Below are positions 7,123 through 16,790 of a DNA stretch of 64,000 bases, piece after piece; position 1 is the stretch's first letter, and each line of letters opens with the position of its first letter. The DNA comes from Bacillota bacterium. Its GTDB lineage: Bacteria; Bacillota; Clostridia; Lachnospirales; Lachnospiraceae. Made by a program: the position numbers and the translations under genes. The stretch lies in assembly GCA_023415635.1 (NCBI GenBank), contig JAEZJV010000051.1, positions 186,001 to 250,000 on the forward strand. Reading direction: 5' to 3'. Under the pieces are notes generated by a model. The model did not search any database. It saw only the letters and a list, made by a program, of their open reading frames with translations, and had not been told where the DNA came from.

Positions 7123-8193
7123 ATGATCAAAAATATGGAAAAATTTAAGAAAAACAGGATAATATCTGTTGCCTCTATCAGCAGCATAGCAGTAGGAATT
7201 ATTCTTATTGTACTTGGCATGGCATTTTATAAGCTTCAGATTTCTCGGCTTGGTATAACAGAATCAACAACATATCAGGAATATAAATATCACTTTGCAA
7301 TTGTAACAGAAAATGGGGATGCGGAGTATTGGAACGAGATTTATCAGGGTGCTTTGGAAAAGGGCAAGAATAAGAATGCCTATGTCGAGAAGTTGGGAAG
7401 TAATCTGTCAATCTCTTATTCCCTGGCTGATTTAATGAGAATTGCAATAGCTTCTAAGGTTCACGGTATTATACTGGAGCCAAATGGGGACGAAAATGTA
7501 ACGGAGCTGATCAATGAAGCAAATGCAAAGGGAATACCGGTCGTCACTGTACTGAAGGATATTCTGCCATCGGATACCAAGAAGACTGCGGTTAATCGGA
7601 TCAGCTTTGTGGGAATCAATAATTACAACCTTGAGCAGGAATATGCAAAACAGGTTGCAGAGGTTATAAAAGAGGGCAGAAAGAATATTATGGTACTGAT
7701 GAATGATAACAGCTCGGACATGGGACAAACCATGATCTATTCAAGTATCCATAAGATGACGGAAAGTCATAAGGTTAATGTTGAGTCCGCAACCGTTAAT
7801 TCAAAGAGTGCCTTCAGTTCGGTTGAGGATATCAGAAATATCATCATGAACAATAACAATCCGCCGGATGTTCTGGTATGTCTGAATGAGGTGGATACAC
7901 TCGGCGCTTATCAGGTGGTCAGGGACTATAATAAGGTTGGCGATATCGATATCATAGGTTATTATGATTCCGAGATTATTTTACGTGCGATTGAGATGAA
8001 TATCGTTCATTCGACTATGACCTTTGACGCACACGAAATGGGTGTGAACTGTGTGGAGGCTCTTTCGGAATATATCACCACCAAAAATGTCAGTGATTAT
8101 TATCCGGTTTATATCAGCGTAATCAATATGAGGAATGTAAAGGATTACCTTGAAAAAGAAGAACTGGAGGCAACCCAGGAGGCGGAGAAGTAG
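7123..8193 (+). CDS. Membrane-anchored sugar-binding sensor protein (XylFII-like)
   Basis: Type I periplasmic-binding-protein fold (Peripla_BP_4) tethered by one N-terminal membrane helix (about residues 14-36), with no lipobox. The binding domain shows YHFAIVTENGDAEYWNEIYQ, the ribose-binding-type hinge segments HGIILEPNG and GIPVVTVLKD, and a second lobe with VLVCLNEVDTLGAYQVV. It is followed 37 bp later by a LytS/YesM kinase and a YesN regulator. In Clostridium beijerinckii, XylFII binds D-xylose outside the cell and works with LytS to switch on xylose uptake; the gene order here matches that model. The sugar is not proven for this protein. Confidence 0.8.
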   Translation: MIKNMEKFKKNRIISVASISSIAVGIILIVLGMAFYKLQISRLGITESTTYQEYKYHFAIVTENGDAEYWNEIYQGALEKGKNKNAYVEKLGSNLSISYSLADLMRIAIASKVHGIILEPNGDENVTELINEANAKGIPVVTVLKDILPSDTKKTAVNRISFVGINNYNLEQEYAKQVAEVIKEGRKNIMVLMNDNSSDMGQTMIYSSIHKMTESHKVNVESATVNSKSAFSSVEDIRNIIMNNNNPPDVLVCLNEVDTLGAYQVVRDYNKVGDIDIIGYYDSEIILRAIEMNIVHSTMTFDAHEMGVNCVEALSEYITTKNVSDYYPVYISVINMRNVKDYLEKEELEATQEAEK

Positions 8194-8230
8194 TGCTGTT
8201 GTATTCTTCGCAGCATATGGGGGAGTAAGA

Positions 8231-9736
8231 ATGAAAATAGATAAGAAAAAGGGCTCCATACGGAAGCGATTGGTATTGGTTTTTGCATTTTCCTCTGCAG
8301 TCGTATTTTTCGTCAATATGTTTATGTATGCGAATATCAATAAATCCATCGGAACCATTGACGAGATCTATAAGAGCAATGTCGGTCTCAATGATCTGCT
8401 GGATAATTTGAGTAATGTTCAGGATTATGTATATGAATATCTGAATACGGGCAGCTCTGATTCCTTAGAGAATTATTACCGTAGCGACGAGGCTTACTAT
8501 AACATGATTGATGAGATGAACGGTAAGATTATTGATAATGATGTCAGTATGACCCAAAAAAATATCAAGAAAATGTCCGAAACCTATCTGACAATTCTGT
8601 CTGAGACCGTGGACGCCAAGCGTGGACGGAATGTTAAAAAGTATAAGCCAAAATATGAAGAGGCTACTCAGATGTACAATTATATCTATACATATGTCAA
8701 TAGCCTTAATAATGCACAGTTCCAGAATAACTCCGTTAATTATGAAAAGCTTCTGATTGCACTCCGGTATCTGGAGGTCATCAGTACCGTGGTGCTATTG
8801 GTTATTACCTCGTTCAACGTCATATTGATTATCATAGTTACTAGAAGTATTACCGGTCCTTTGATGAGGCTTACGAAGGTGGCTCATGAGGTGGCCGGAG
8901 GTAATTTTGAAGTCGATCTGGTGCAAGTGGATTCCTCCGATGAGGTGGAAATTGTAACAAAAGCCTTTAACAATATGATTGTAAGCATCCATCAATACAT
9001 TATCCAGACGAAGGAAAGCATGGAGCTGGAAAGTAAGATGATGGAAAAAGAGCTATTAATGACAAACCACCTAAAGGATGCGCAGTTAAAATACCTGCAG
9101 GCACAGATTAACCCTCATTTTCTGTTTAATACCCTGAATGCGGGGGCACAGCTTGCGATGATGGAGGGAGCGGATAAAACCTGCCTATTTATAGAAAATA
9201 TGGCTGATTTTTTTCGTTTTAACATGAAAAGTTTTGATCAGGATTCTACAATCCGGGATGAGATTAAGCTGGTTGACAGTTATATTTATATATTAAATGT
9301 AAGATTTTCAGGAGGTATTCATTTCTATAAGGATATTGATGAAACTCTCATGGATGTCCGGGTACCCAGTATGATCCTGCAGCCTGTAGTTGAAAATGCA
9401 GTAAATTACGGAATACGTGATATCGAGTATGAAGGAAAGATAGTTTTAAGTGTTTTTTTGTCAGAGGATCATATCGCAATCACAATCTATGATAACGGTG
9501 CCGGTATGGAGAGGGATGTCATAGATCGTATCATGAAAGCAAAGCTTGAGGACAGTACGGCACTGAAGGAAAGAGTAATTACCAAAGATTCGAACGGCAT
9601 TGGATTAGGTAATGTCATTAACAGGCTCAGACTATATTATGACAGGGAAGATGTATTTACTATCGAGAGTGAAGGAAAGAATAGGGGCACCGTAGTAACG
9701 ATTCATATACCAAAGGACTTTATAAAGGATGAATAG
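8231..9736 (+). CDS. Sensor histidine kinase, LytS/YesM type
   Basis: 501-residue membrane kinase. A first membrane helix (about 13-34) and a second (about 184-206) flank an extracytoplasmic helical domain. A HAMP linker follows (SITGPLMRLTKVAHEVAGGN), then the His_kinase box QAQINPHFLFNTLN with the phospho-acceptor His, and an HATPase domain with ENAVNYGIRD (N box) and the G boxes DNGAGM and SNGIGLGN. The ATG at 8231 was chosen because GGGGGAGTAAG is directly upstream; the longer frame overlaps the previous gene. It likely pairs with the binding protein upstream as sensor and with the YesN regulator 2 bp downstream. Confidence 0.9.
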   Translation: MKIDKKKGSIRKRLVLVFAFSSAVVFFVNMFMYANINKSIGTIDEIYKSNVGLNDLLDNLSNVQDYVYEYLNTGSSDSLENYYRSDEAYYNMIDEMNGKIIDNDVSMTQKNIKKMSETYLTILSETVDAKRGRNVKKYKPKYEEATQMYNYIYTYVNSLNNAQFQNNSVNYEKLLIALRYLEVISTVVLLVITSFNVILIIIVTRSITGPLMRLTKVAHEVAGGNFEVDLVQVDSSDEVEIVTKAFNNMIVSIHQYIIQTKESMELESKMMEKELLMTNHLKDAQLKYLQAQINPHFLFNTLNAGAQLAMMEGADKTCLFIENMADFFRFNMKSFDQDSTIRDEIKLVDSYIYILNVRFSGGIHFYKDIDETLMDVRVPSMILQPVVENAVNYGIRDIEYEGKIVLSVFLSEDHIAITIYDNGAGMERDVIDRIMKAKLEDSTALKERVITKDSNGIGLGNVINRLRLYYDREDVFTIESEGKNRGTVVTIHIPKDFIKDE

Positions 9737-9738
9737 GT

Positions 9739-11334
9739 ATGTATAAGATAATGCTTGCAGATGATGAAGGAATCGTGATTAATTCCTTAAGGTTTATAAT
9801 TGAGAAGAACTTTGTCGGCAGCTGTGTGGTGGAGCATGCCACAACAGGCCGGAGCGTGATTGAGCTTGCGGAGAAATTTAAGCCCGACATTGCGATTATG
9901 GATATTCAGATGCCTGGGATTAATGGAATTGAAGCCATGAAGGAAATCCGAAAAACCAATAGTTCAGTTGTTTTTATTGTGATGACGGCCTATGATAAAT
10001 TTAATTATGCCAAGGAAGCCATCAACCTCGGTGTTTTGGAATATCTGACTAAACCGGTAAATCATACGGTGATTGTGAAGGTACTTCAGAAGGCTATGGA
10101 TATCATTGAAGAGGATAGGAAGAAGAGAAGCAATGACTTAATGATCCGGGAAAAGCTTGAAATTGTCGTTCCTATTATCGAAAGTGATTTTATCTACGCT
10201 GCAATATCCGGAGATGATTTGACCAGAAATGAGAGTAATTTCAGAAATCTGTTGGGAGTCAATGAACAATATGGAATGATGCTCGTCATGGAATTCGGTG
10301 ATTCGATTGAGGACGGCATACTGACCAATCCAGTGGGGGTAAGTGTCAAGGCGCAATCCTTTTATCCCATCATCAGGGAGAATCTGAAGGAGGATTTTGT
10401 CTGTATTGTCGGTCCTATTATGGTAAATAAGATCGTGGTATTTCTTCCCTGTGACAAGCCCCAGCTGGAATATGATGACAGAACTCTTTTAATTGAAAAG
10501 CTTAGGAAGCTAATCAGGGAACTGTCAATGAAGCTGGAAGTTCAGTTTAAGGTGGGAATTGGTTCTGTCACTCCGTTGAGGCACCTGAGTGAATCCTATA
10601 AAGAAGCTTTGAGTGTATCCCGAAACAGCAAAGGCAGGGTAGTTCATGTCAAGGACCTTCCGATTGGCTGTGAATATGAAGAGGATTACCCGATCGATAT
10701 AGAGAAGGCATTATTTGAGCAAATTGAAAAGGGAAATCTGGAAGGAACAAAGACAGAAACAAATCGCTTCTTCGATTGGATGATCGAGCATTATTCGGAC
10801 TGTGAAATGGATATTAAGCTGAAGGTACTGGAATTTATCCTGTTTGCGGAACAGCGAGCATTTTTGAGCGGCGGTATGACCTATTACTTTAGATACCGCA
10901 AGGATTATCTGCCAACGCTGATACAGCTTGACAGCTATGATCAGCTGAGGAAATGGTTTCTGGATAAAATTCTGGAAGCCTGCCGGAACATCATTAATAA
11001 GCGGGAAGAACAGACCAGCGGTATGATAGCCAAAGCAAAGGTATTTATCGAGGAGAATTTCGGCAGAGATATTTCTCTGGACGATGTATCCAGAAGTGTC
11101 GATATCAGTCCATATTACTTCAGTAAGCTGTTTAAAGAGGAGACCGGTGAGAATTTTATTGAGTACCTTACAAATGTTAGGATCGATAGAGCGAAACAGC
11201 TTCTTATAAATAAAGAAATCAGTATAAAGAGCATCTGTGCTGCAACCGGATATAGTGACCCGAATTATTTCAGCCGTATATTTAAAAAGCAGGTGGGCTT
11301 AACACCAACCGAATATAGGGAAAAAAGCTATTAA
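9739..11334 (+). CDS. Response regulator, YesN type (REC + AraC HTH)
   Basis: 531-residue regulator. The receiver domain has the acidic pair (ADDE, residues 7-10), phospho-acceptor Asp55 in AIMDIQMPG, Thr in VMTAYD and Lys in LTKPVN. A long central linker domain follows, then a C-terminal AraC-type DNA-binding domain (ISLDDVSRSVDISPYYFSKL and IKSICAATGYSDPNYFSRIF). The start lies 2 bp after the kinase stop. It probably activates the sugar-binding and ABC genes that follow. Confidence 0.92.
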   Translation: MYKIMLADDEGIVINSLRFIIEKNFVGSCVVEHATTGRSVIELAEKFKPDIAIMDIQMPGINGIEAMKEIRKTNSSVVFIVMTAYDKFNYAKEAINLGVLEYLTKPVNHTVIVKVLQKAMDIIEEDRKKRSNDLMIREKLEIVVPIIESDFIYAAISGDDLTRNESNFRNLLGVNEQYGMMLVMEFGDSIEDGILTNPVGVSVKAQSFYPIIRENLKEDFVCIVGPIMVNKIVVFLPCDKPQLEYDDRTLLIEKLRKLIRELSMKLEVQFKVGIGSVTPLRHLSESYKEALSVSRNSKGRVVHVKDLPIGCEYEEDYPIDIEKALFEQIEKGNLEGTKTETNRFFDWMIEHYSDCEMDIKLKVLEFILFAEQRAFLSGGMTYYFRYRKDYLPTLIQLDSYDQLRKWFLDKILEACRNIINKREEQTSGMIAKAKVFIEENFGRDISLDDVSRSVDISPYYFSKLFKEETGENFIEYLTNVRIDRAKQLLINKEISIKSICAATGYSDPNYFSRIFKKQVGLTPTEYREKSY

Positions 11335-11376
11335 TAAAGAGGATAAGAATTCTAAGTCAAATCTGGGGGAATGAGA

Positions 11377-12417
11377 ATGAAAAGGATTGTTGTTATGGGG
11401 ATTTTGCTTTCCGTCATTCTGGGTCTATATGGCTGTAATCAAAAGGATGAGGCTACCAAGGACACGGATGTGATGGAAAGTGAAATACAGATCGGATTGT
11501 CCTTTGATTCCTATGTAATTGAACGGTGGACTAGGGACAGAGAGGTATTTGTATCTACGGCACAGGATTTGGGGGCAGAGGTGAATGTCCAGAATGCGAA
11601 CGGAGAGATTGAAAAGCAAATCTCTCAGATTGAATATCTGATCGACAAACATATGGATGTTATCGTAATTATTGCGGTGGATTCCGAAGCCTTAAGCGAT
11701 GTTGTTAGGAAGGCAAAGGAAGCCGGGATTAAGGTGGTTGCTTATGACCGGCTTATCAGAAATGCGAATGTAAATCTATATATTTCTTTTGATAATGAGC
11801 AGGTGGGAAGGCTTATGGGACAGGCATTGGCAGAGAGAGTACAGGATGGTGGAAACATCGTCACCATATTCGGACCTACCTCGGATCATAATGTGGTAAT
11901 GATGGAACAGGGGTTCCAGGATGCAATGAAGGGGCATAAATTGAATATCATCTATTCTCGGAATGCCAAGGGATGGGTGGCAGAGGAAGCTTACGATGCA
12001 TTGAATGAAGCCTTTGCTATAACTAAGGATATAAAAGGAGTCCTATGCGGTAATGATAATCTGGCAACACAGGCGGTCCTCGCACTGGCGGAAAATCGTA
12101 TGGCAGGAGAGGTTGTCGTAACAGGTCAGGATGCGGACCTGGCTGCCTGCCAGAGAATTGTGGAAGGAACCCAGACTATGACGGTATACAAGCCGGTGGA
12201 TAAGCTGGCAAAAGCAGCAGCAGAATATGCCGTTAAGCTGGCTAAGGGAGAAGAAATTGGCGTTATGGAAACCATAGACGATGGAAAAAATGATGTTCCA
12301 TATGTAAAGCTGGAACCGATTGCCGTGACGAAGGATAATATCCGGAAGGAGATCATCGATGGTGGCTTTCAGAAGGAAGAGGATGTCTATCTGAATGTAC
12401 CGGAAGCAGCAGAGTAA
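11377..12417 (+). CDS. Xylose/monosaccharide-binding lipoprotein (XylF-like)
   Basis: Solute-binding lipoprotein. Signal peptide ends in the lipobox LYGC (Cys20 from this start). The mature part is a Peripla_BP_4 fold with SQIEYLIDKHMDVIVIIAVD, VVAYDRLI and LCGNDNLATQAV, which match XylF/ChvE-type proteins. Two starts are possible: ATG 11371, which touches the TGGGGGA ribosome site, and ATG 11377, which has better spacing and is used here. It lies 42 bp after yesN and so belongs to the sensing operon, distinct from the second binding protein downstream. It could deliver sugar to the GguAB transporter or modulate the sensor. Confidence 0.85.
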   Translation: MKRIVVMGILLSVILGLYGCNQKDEATKDTDVMESEIQIGLSFDSYVIERWTRDREVFVSTAQDLGAEVNVQNANGEIEKQISQIEYLIDKHMDVIVIIAVDSEALSDVVRKAKEAGIKVVAYDRLIRNANVNLYISFDNEQVGRLMGQALAERVQDGGNIVTIFGPTSDHNVVMMEQGFQDAMKGHKLNIIYSRNAKGWVAEEAYDALNEAFAITKDIKGVLCGNDNLATQAVLALAENRMAGEVVVTGQDADLAACQRIVEGTQTMTVYKPVDKLAKAAAEYAVKLAKGEEIGVMETIDDGKNDVPYVKLEPIAVTKDNIRKEIIDGGFQKEEDVYLNVPEAAE

Positions 12418-12628
12418 GTATATGCTATTGATATAACAGGTAGGAAGGATCCAAGAGCTAGGATATATTTGCTTTTTTTGTAGCATTATTTTGTGATTTC
12501 GATTTGTAAACATGATATTATCCCCATTCTTTATTAAAAATATACAGTTCTTCGCAAGTTAATCCTAGTTTAACTATGGTATTATTCTAATGTAGTAATT
12601 AACAATAAACTTTTTGGGAGGATTATTT
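12418..12628. other. Gap before the ChvE-like gene, probable YesN target
   Basis: 211 bp AT-rich gap between the two sugar-binding lipoprotein genes. No convincing terminator or consensus promoter was found, but the change in codon style and the strong ribosome site of the next gene suggest a separate, strongly expressed and probably regulator-dependent promoter here. Confidence 0.35.
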
Positions 12629-13696
12629 ATGAAGAAAAAGTTATTAGCTGTTTTGATGTGCATCGCACTCGTTTCCTCATTTATGGTTGGATGCCAGGGT
12701 GCTGATGGTGGCAAGCAGAAGGTTGGCGTTGCAATGCCTACTAAGGAATTACAGCGTTGGAACCAGGATGGTGACAACATGAAGAAATCGCTGGAAGAAG
12801 CTGGTTATACAGTAGACTTACAGTATGCTAACGATGACGTTGCTACTCAGGTTTCTCAGATTGAAAACATGATTACCAGCGGCTGTGATGTTCTCGTTAT
12901 TGCTTCTATCGATGGCGGTTCCTTAGGCACAGTATTAGCAGAAGCTAAGGAAAAGAAAATCCCTGTTATTGCATACGATCGTCTAATCATGGATACCGAT
13001 GCAGTTTCCTACTATGCAACCTTTGATAATTACATGGTTGGTACAATTCAAGGTAAGTACATAGTTGATACTCTGGATCTGGAGAATCAGGCTGGTCCTT
13101 TCAATATCGAGTTATTCACAGGCTCACCTGATGATAACAATGCTCGTTTCTTCTTCGGCGGCGCTATGGATATCTTAACACCTTATATTGACAGTGGTAA
13201 GTTAAACGTAGTTTCCGGTCAGAAGTCCTTTGAAGAAGTGGCTACACCCGGCTGGAAAACAGAAGAAGCTCAGAAGAGAATGGAAAACTTAATCACAGCA
13301 TATTATGCTGACGGAACAAAGCTTGACGTTGTATATTCTTCCAATGACTCTTGTGCAATCGGTATCACCAACGCTTTAGTTAACGCTGGTTATACTAAGG
13401 ATAATTTCCCGATCTTAACTGGTCAGGACTGCGATATCACTTCCACTAAGAACATTATTGCTGGAATACAGTCAATGTCTATCTTTAAGGATACCCGTAC
13501 TTTAGCTAAGAAGGTTGTTGAGATGGTTAGCGCTATCTTATCAGAGAAAGAAGTTCCTGTTAATGATACTAAGACCTATGATAATGGTACTGGCATTATT
13601 CCTTCTTACCTTTGCGAGCCCGTATTTGCAGATGTAAATAACTACAAGCAATTATTAATTGACTCAGGCTACTATACTGAGGATCAGTTGAAGTAA
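12629..13696 (+). CDS. Sugar-binding lipoprotein, ChvE/MmsE-like
   Basis: Main solute-binding protein of the ABC importer encoded next. Signal peptide with lipobox MVGC (Cys22). The mature N-terminus VGVAMPTKELQRWNQDGDNM and the stretch DLQYANDDVATQVSQIENMI are close to ChvE, the multi-monosaccharide binding protein of Agrobacterium. PVIAYDRLI is the sugar-contacting hinge segment, and TGQDCDI is the second. 355 residues, usual length. The ATG at 12629 has GGGAGG 8 bp ahead. A terminator directly after the gene would let it be made in excess over the membrane components, as is usual for binding proteins. Confidence 0.9.
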   Translation: MKKKLLAVLMCIALVSSFMVGCQGADGGKQKVGVAMPTKELQRWNQDGDNMKKSLEEAGYTVDLQYANDDVATQVSQIENMITSGCDVLVIASIDGGSLGTVLAEAKEKKIPVIAYDRLIMDTDAVSYYATFDNYMVGTIQGKYIVDTLDLENQAGPFNIELFTGSPDDNNARFFFGGAMDILTPYIDSGKLNVVSGQKSFEEVATPGWKTEEAQKRMENLITAYYADGTKLDVVYSSNDSCAIGITNALVNAGYTKDNFPILTGQDCDITSTKNIIAGIQSMSIFKDTRTLAKKVVEMVSAILSEKEVPVNDTKTYDNGTGIIPSYLCEPVFADVNNYKQLLIDSGYYTEDQLK

Positions 13697-13711
13697 TCAA
13701 CATTCAAAATT

Positions 13712-13756
13712 AGGAGTGTTGTGGCAAGGAATACTAACTACAACACTCCTTTTATA
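13712..13756 (+). terminator. Intercistronic terminator between binding protein and ABC genes
   Basis: AGGAGTGTTGT pairs perfectly with ACAACACTCCT around a 17 nt loop and is followed by TTTTATAA. Partial read-through would give low expression of the ATPase and permease relative to the binding protein. Confidence 0.85.
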
Positions 13757-13858
13757 ATAAGACGACTGCTATACGGTGGTCGGTAAGGTTCAACAAGGAC
13801 GGTCGCTACAGGCGAACGTCATTATTATGTATACCAAATATATATAGGAGGGGTTCTA

Positions 13859-15394
13859 TTGGCAGCAATATTATTGGAAATGAAAAATATTACCAAACGC
13901 TTCCCCGGAGTCAAAGCACTAGATAATGTTAACCTTCAGGTTGAAGAAGGAGAAATCCATGCACTTGTAGGAGAAAATGGAGCAGGGAAATCCACTCTGA
14001 TGAATGTACTCAGTGGAATTTATCCTCATGGAAGCTATGAAGGAGAAATCTTTTATCAGGGAGAGGAATGTAAATTCAGCGAGATAAAGGATAGTGAAGA
14101 AAAAGGCATTGTAATTATACACCAGGAATTAGCTCTGGTACCTTATATGACAATTGGTGAAAATATGTTCCTTGGTAATGAACGAGGCTCAGCTTACAGG
14201 ATAAACTGGGAGGAAACCTATCATAAAGCAGATGAATTGCTGGCTACCGTAGGGCTGCATGAATCCTCGAGAACCTTAATTAAGGATATCGGTGTCGGTA
14301 AGCAGCAGATGGTAGAGATTGCCAAGGCGTTTGCTAAAAATGTTAAACTATTAATTTTGGATGAGCCCACTGCATCATTAAATGAAGCAGATTCCCGCAA
14401 ATTATTAGACTTATTGCTTCAATTTAAAAAAGAGGGTCTAACTTCGATTATTATATCTCATAAACTGAATGAGATTTCATATGTAGCAGATAAGATTACA
14501 ATCATCCGGGACGGTGCAACCATTGAGACGTTGGATAACTCCGAAGAAATTAAGGAGGAGCGTATCATAAAGGGAATGGTTGGACGTACTCTGACTGACC
14601 GTTTCCCCAAAAGAGACAAGATTGCTATCGGAGAGACTAATCTAGAGGTAAAAAACTGGACTGTATTCCATCCACTTTACACAGAACGTAAGGTAGTGGA
14701 TAATGTATCACTCCATGTGCGTAAGGGAGAGGTGGTCGGCATCGCAGGTCTCATGGGTGCAGGACGTACTGAGTTGGCACTTAGTATCTTTGGAAAGAGC
14801 TTTGGAGTTGATATCTCCGGAACCTTATTGATCAATAGCAAGGAGGTTAAACTAAATAACGCCCGTCAGGCAATTGAGAAAAAGCTTGCATATATCACTG
14901 AGGACCGTAAGGGTGATGGACTGGTTTTATCTAATCCAATCCGTGTCAATACAACGCTGGCCAGTATGAATAAAGTAAGTAAGAACGGCGTGATAGATAA
15001 AGACCTTGAGGTGAAAGCTGCAAATGATTATATAGAAAAGCTTAAAACAAAATGCACATCTCTAGAGCAAACTGTCAGTAACTTAAGCGGTGGTAACCAG
15101 CAAAAGGTATTAATCAGTAAGTGGATGTTTGCAGATCCCGATATAATGATACTTGATGAACCAACTCGTGGTATTGATGTGGGTGCAAAATACGAGATAT
15201 ATTGTATTATCAATCAGTTGGTTGCTGAGGGCAAATCTATTCTTATGATTTCATCTGAATTACCTGAACTCCTTGGTATGTGTGATCGTATCTATATCAT
15301 GAACGAAGGAAAAGTGGTAGGCGAGATCAGTAAGGAAGAAGCTACTCAGGAGCTTATCATGGGTCAAATATTAAAATCAAGTAAAGGAGTATAA
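13859..15394 (+). CDS. Sugar ABC transporter ATP-binding protein, GguA/MmsA type
   Basis: 511-residue duplicated ATPase of the ribose/xylose/galactose class. The first domain has Walker A GENGAGKS, signature IGVGKQQMVEIA and Walker B LLILDEPTAS. The second has the altered Walker A GLMGAGRTE usual in this class, signature LSGGNQQK and Walker B IMILDEPTRG. Start is TTG at 13859, 5 bp after AGGAGGGG; the next in-frame ATG would remove the first beta strand. The permease follows after 2 bp. Together with the ChvE-like protein it forms a multi-monosaccharide importer. Confidence 0.93.
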   Translation: MAAILLEMKNITKRFPGVKALDNVNLQVEEGEIHALVGENGAGKSTLMNVLSGIYPHGSYEGEIFYQGEECKFSEIKDSEEKGIVIIHQELALVPYMTIGENMFLGNERGSAYRINWEETYHKADELLATVGLHESSRTLIKDIGVGKQQMVEIAKAFAKNVKLLILDEPTASLNEADSRKLLDLLLQFKKEGLTSIIISHKLNEISYVADKITIIRDGATIETLDNSEEIKEERIIKGMVGRTLTDRFPKRDKIAIGETNLEVKNWTVFHPLYTERKVVDNVSLHVRKGEVVGIAGLMGAGRTELALSIFGKSFGVDISGTLLINSKEVKLNNARQAIEKKLAYITEDRKGDGLVLSNPIRVNTTLASMNKVSKNGVIDKDLEVKAANDYIEKLKTKCTSLEQTVSNLSGGNQQKVLISKWMFADPDIMILDEPTRGIDVGAKYEIYCIINQLVAEGKSILMISSELPELLGMCDRIYIMNEGKVVGEISKEEATQELIMGQILKSSKGV

Positions 15395-15396
15395 CG

Positions 15397-16548
15397 ATGG
15401 ATAAAGCGAAAGAGATCTTAAAAAAGAATACGATGATTATCGCACTTGTTGTGGTTACGATATTTTTCTCTATAACAACAGGCGGAACCTTGATTGTTCC
15501 GCAGAATGTGACGAACCTAATCTCACAGAATGGCTATGTTGTTATTCTTGCAGTAGGTATGCTGATGTGTATCCTGACAGGTGGTAATATTGACCTTTCC
15601 GTAGGATCAATCGTTTGTTTGATCGGTTCTATTGCAGGTACATTAATTGTAAATAATGGTATGAATAATTGGATGGCAATCATAATATGTCTTGCTGTCG
15701 GTATTGTTGTCGGTGTTATCCAAGGCTATTGGATTGCTTACTTAAGAATTCCTGCCTTCATTGTAACCCTTGCCGGTATGCTTTTATGGAAGGGTGTAGC
15801 TTTGATTGTACTGCAGGGATTAACTATATCACCATTCCCTAACAGCTACCTGATGCTATTCAATAGCTATGTACCGGATATTTTCAATGGAAGTATCAAT
15901 ATCTTTAGTATTGTAATAGGATTTATCGTATGTGCCATATTTATCGTTACAAAAGTAATATCCAGAATTAACAGAAGAAACAAGGGCTATCAATTAGATT
16001 CCTTCGCTTCCGAATTACTTCAGGTTGTTGTGATTTGCGTGGTAGTTATGGCCTTGTCCTTCTCTCTTGCAAACCATAAGGGTATTCCTGCAATTCTGAT
16101 TTTATTGGCAGTAGTTGTGTTTATCTATACATATTATACAACAAGAACGGTATCAGGACGTTATCTGTATGCGATGGGTGGTAATGAGAAGGCAGCAAAG
16201 CTTTCAGGTATCAACACCAACAGAGTATTATTCTTTGCGTATGTCAATATGGCATTCTTAAGTGCTGTAGCAGCGCTGGTCTGCGTTGCACGCTTTAACT
16301 CTGCAGCTCCTACTGCCGGTGTAAACTACGAAATGGATGCAATCGGTGCTTGTTATATCGGTGGTGCTTCCGCGTACGGTGGTATCGGATCTGTACCGAA
16401 GGTAGTGATCGGTGCAATCTTTATGGGAGTTCTCAACAATGGTATGTCTATCATGGGTATTGACAGTAACGTCCAAAAGGTTGTCAAGGGTGTAGTATTA
16501 CTGGCAGCAGTAACCTTTGACGTATTGTCCAAGAAGAAGGGTAAGTAA
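15397..16548 (+). CDS. Sugar ABC transporter permease, GguB/MmsB type
   Basis: 383-residue polytopic permease of the BPD_transp_2 family. Conserved stretches are GGNIDLSVGSIVCLIG near the N-terminus, RIPAFIVTLAGMLLWKGV, and near the C-terminus GACYIGGASAYGGIGSV. GguB-type permeases have an extra insertion in the middle, seen here around residues 185-230. Translationally coupled to the ATPase gene. A long terminator follows. Confidence 0.93.
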   Translation: MDKAKEILKKNTMIIALVVVTIFFSITTGGTLIVPQNVTNLISQNGYVVILAVGMLMCILTGGNIDLSVGSIVCLIGSIAGTLIVNNGMNNWMAIIICLAVGIVVGVIQGYWIAYLRIPAFIVTLAGMLLWKGVALIVLQGLTISPFPNSYLMLFNSYVPDIFNGSINIFSIVIGFIVCAIFIVTKVISRINRRNKGYQLDSFASELLQVVVICVVVMALSFSLANHKGIPAILILLAVVVFIYTYYTTRTVSGRYLYAMGGNEKAAKLSGINTNRVLFFAYVNMAFLSAVAALVCVARFNSAAPTAGVNYEMDAIGACYIGGASAYGGIGSVPKVVIGAIFMGVLNNGMSIMGIDSNVQKVVKGVVLLAAVTFDVLSKKKGK

Positions 16549-16652
16549 TACGAACCGGGATTTTGGTTAATCTATTCTGATACACATTATTATATGTGGG
16601 AATTGATTTAAAAAAGCTTATCAGTTTTGACTTAGACTCCTATATGTATTTT

Positions 16653-16720
16653 GGGGCGTGGGGCATTGTAAAATAATGAGATAATCATTATTTTGCAATG
16701 CCTCACGCTCTTTTCATTTT
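16653..16720 (+). terminator. Strong terminator of the sugar ABC operon
   Basis: A stem of about 25 bp with few mismatches: GGGGCGTGGGGCATTGTAAA on the left and TTTTGCAATGCCTCACGCTC on the right, with AATAATGA/TCATTATT at the tip. Followed by TTTTCATTTT. Confidence 0.92.
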
Positions 16721-16790
16721 TTATGTGTATGTTTTCTTTTGTTTTGGTAACAATCATTTTTGAGATTCAAAATAAATAGGAGGGCAATAT

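Noticed and set aside
13859..15394. A dedicated ribose (Rbs) or xylose (Xyl) transporter assignment for the ABC genes
   Set aside because: The binding protein resembles ChvE more than RbsB or XylF, so a multi-monosaccharide GguA/MmsA-type label is safer.
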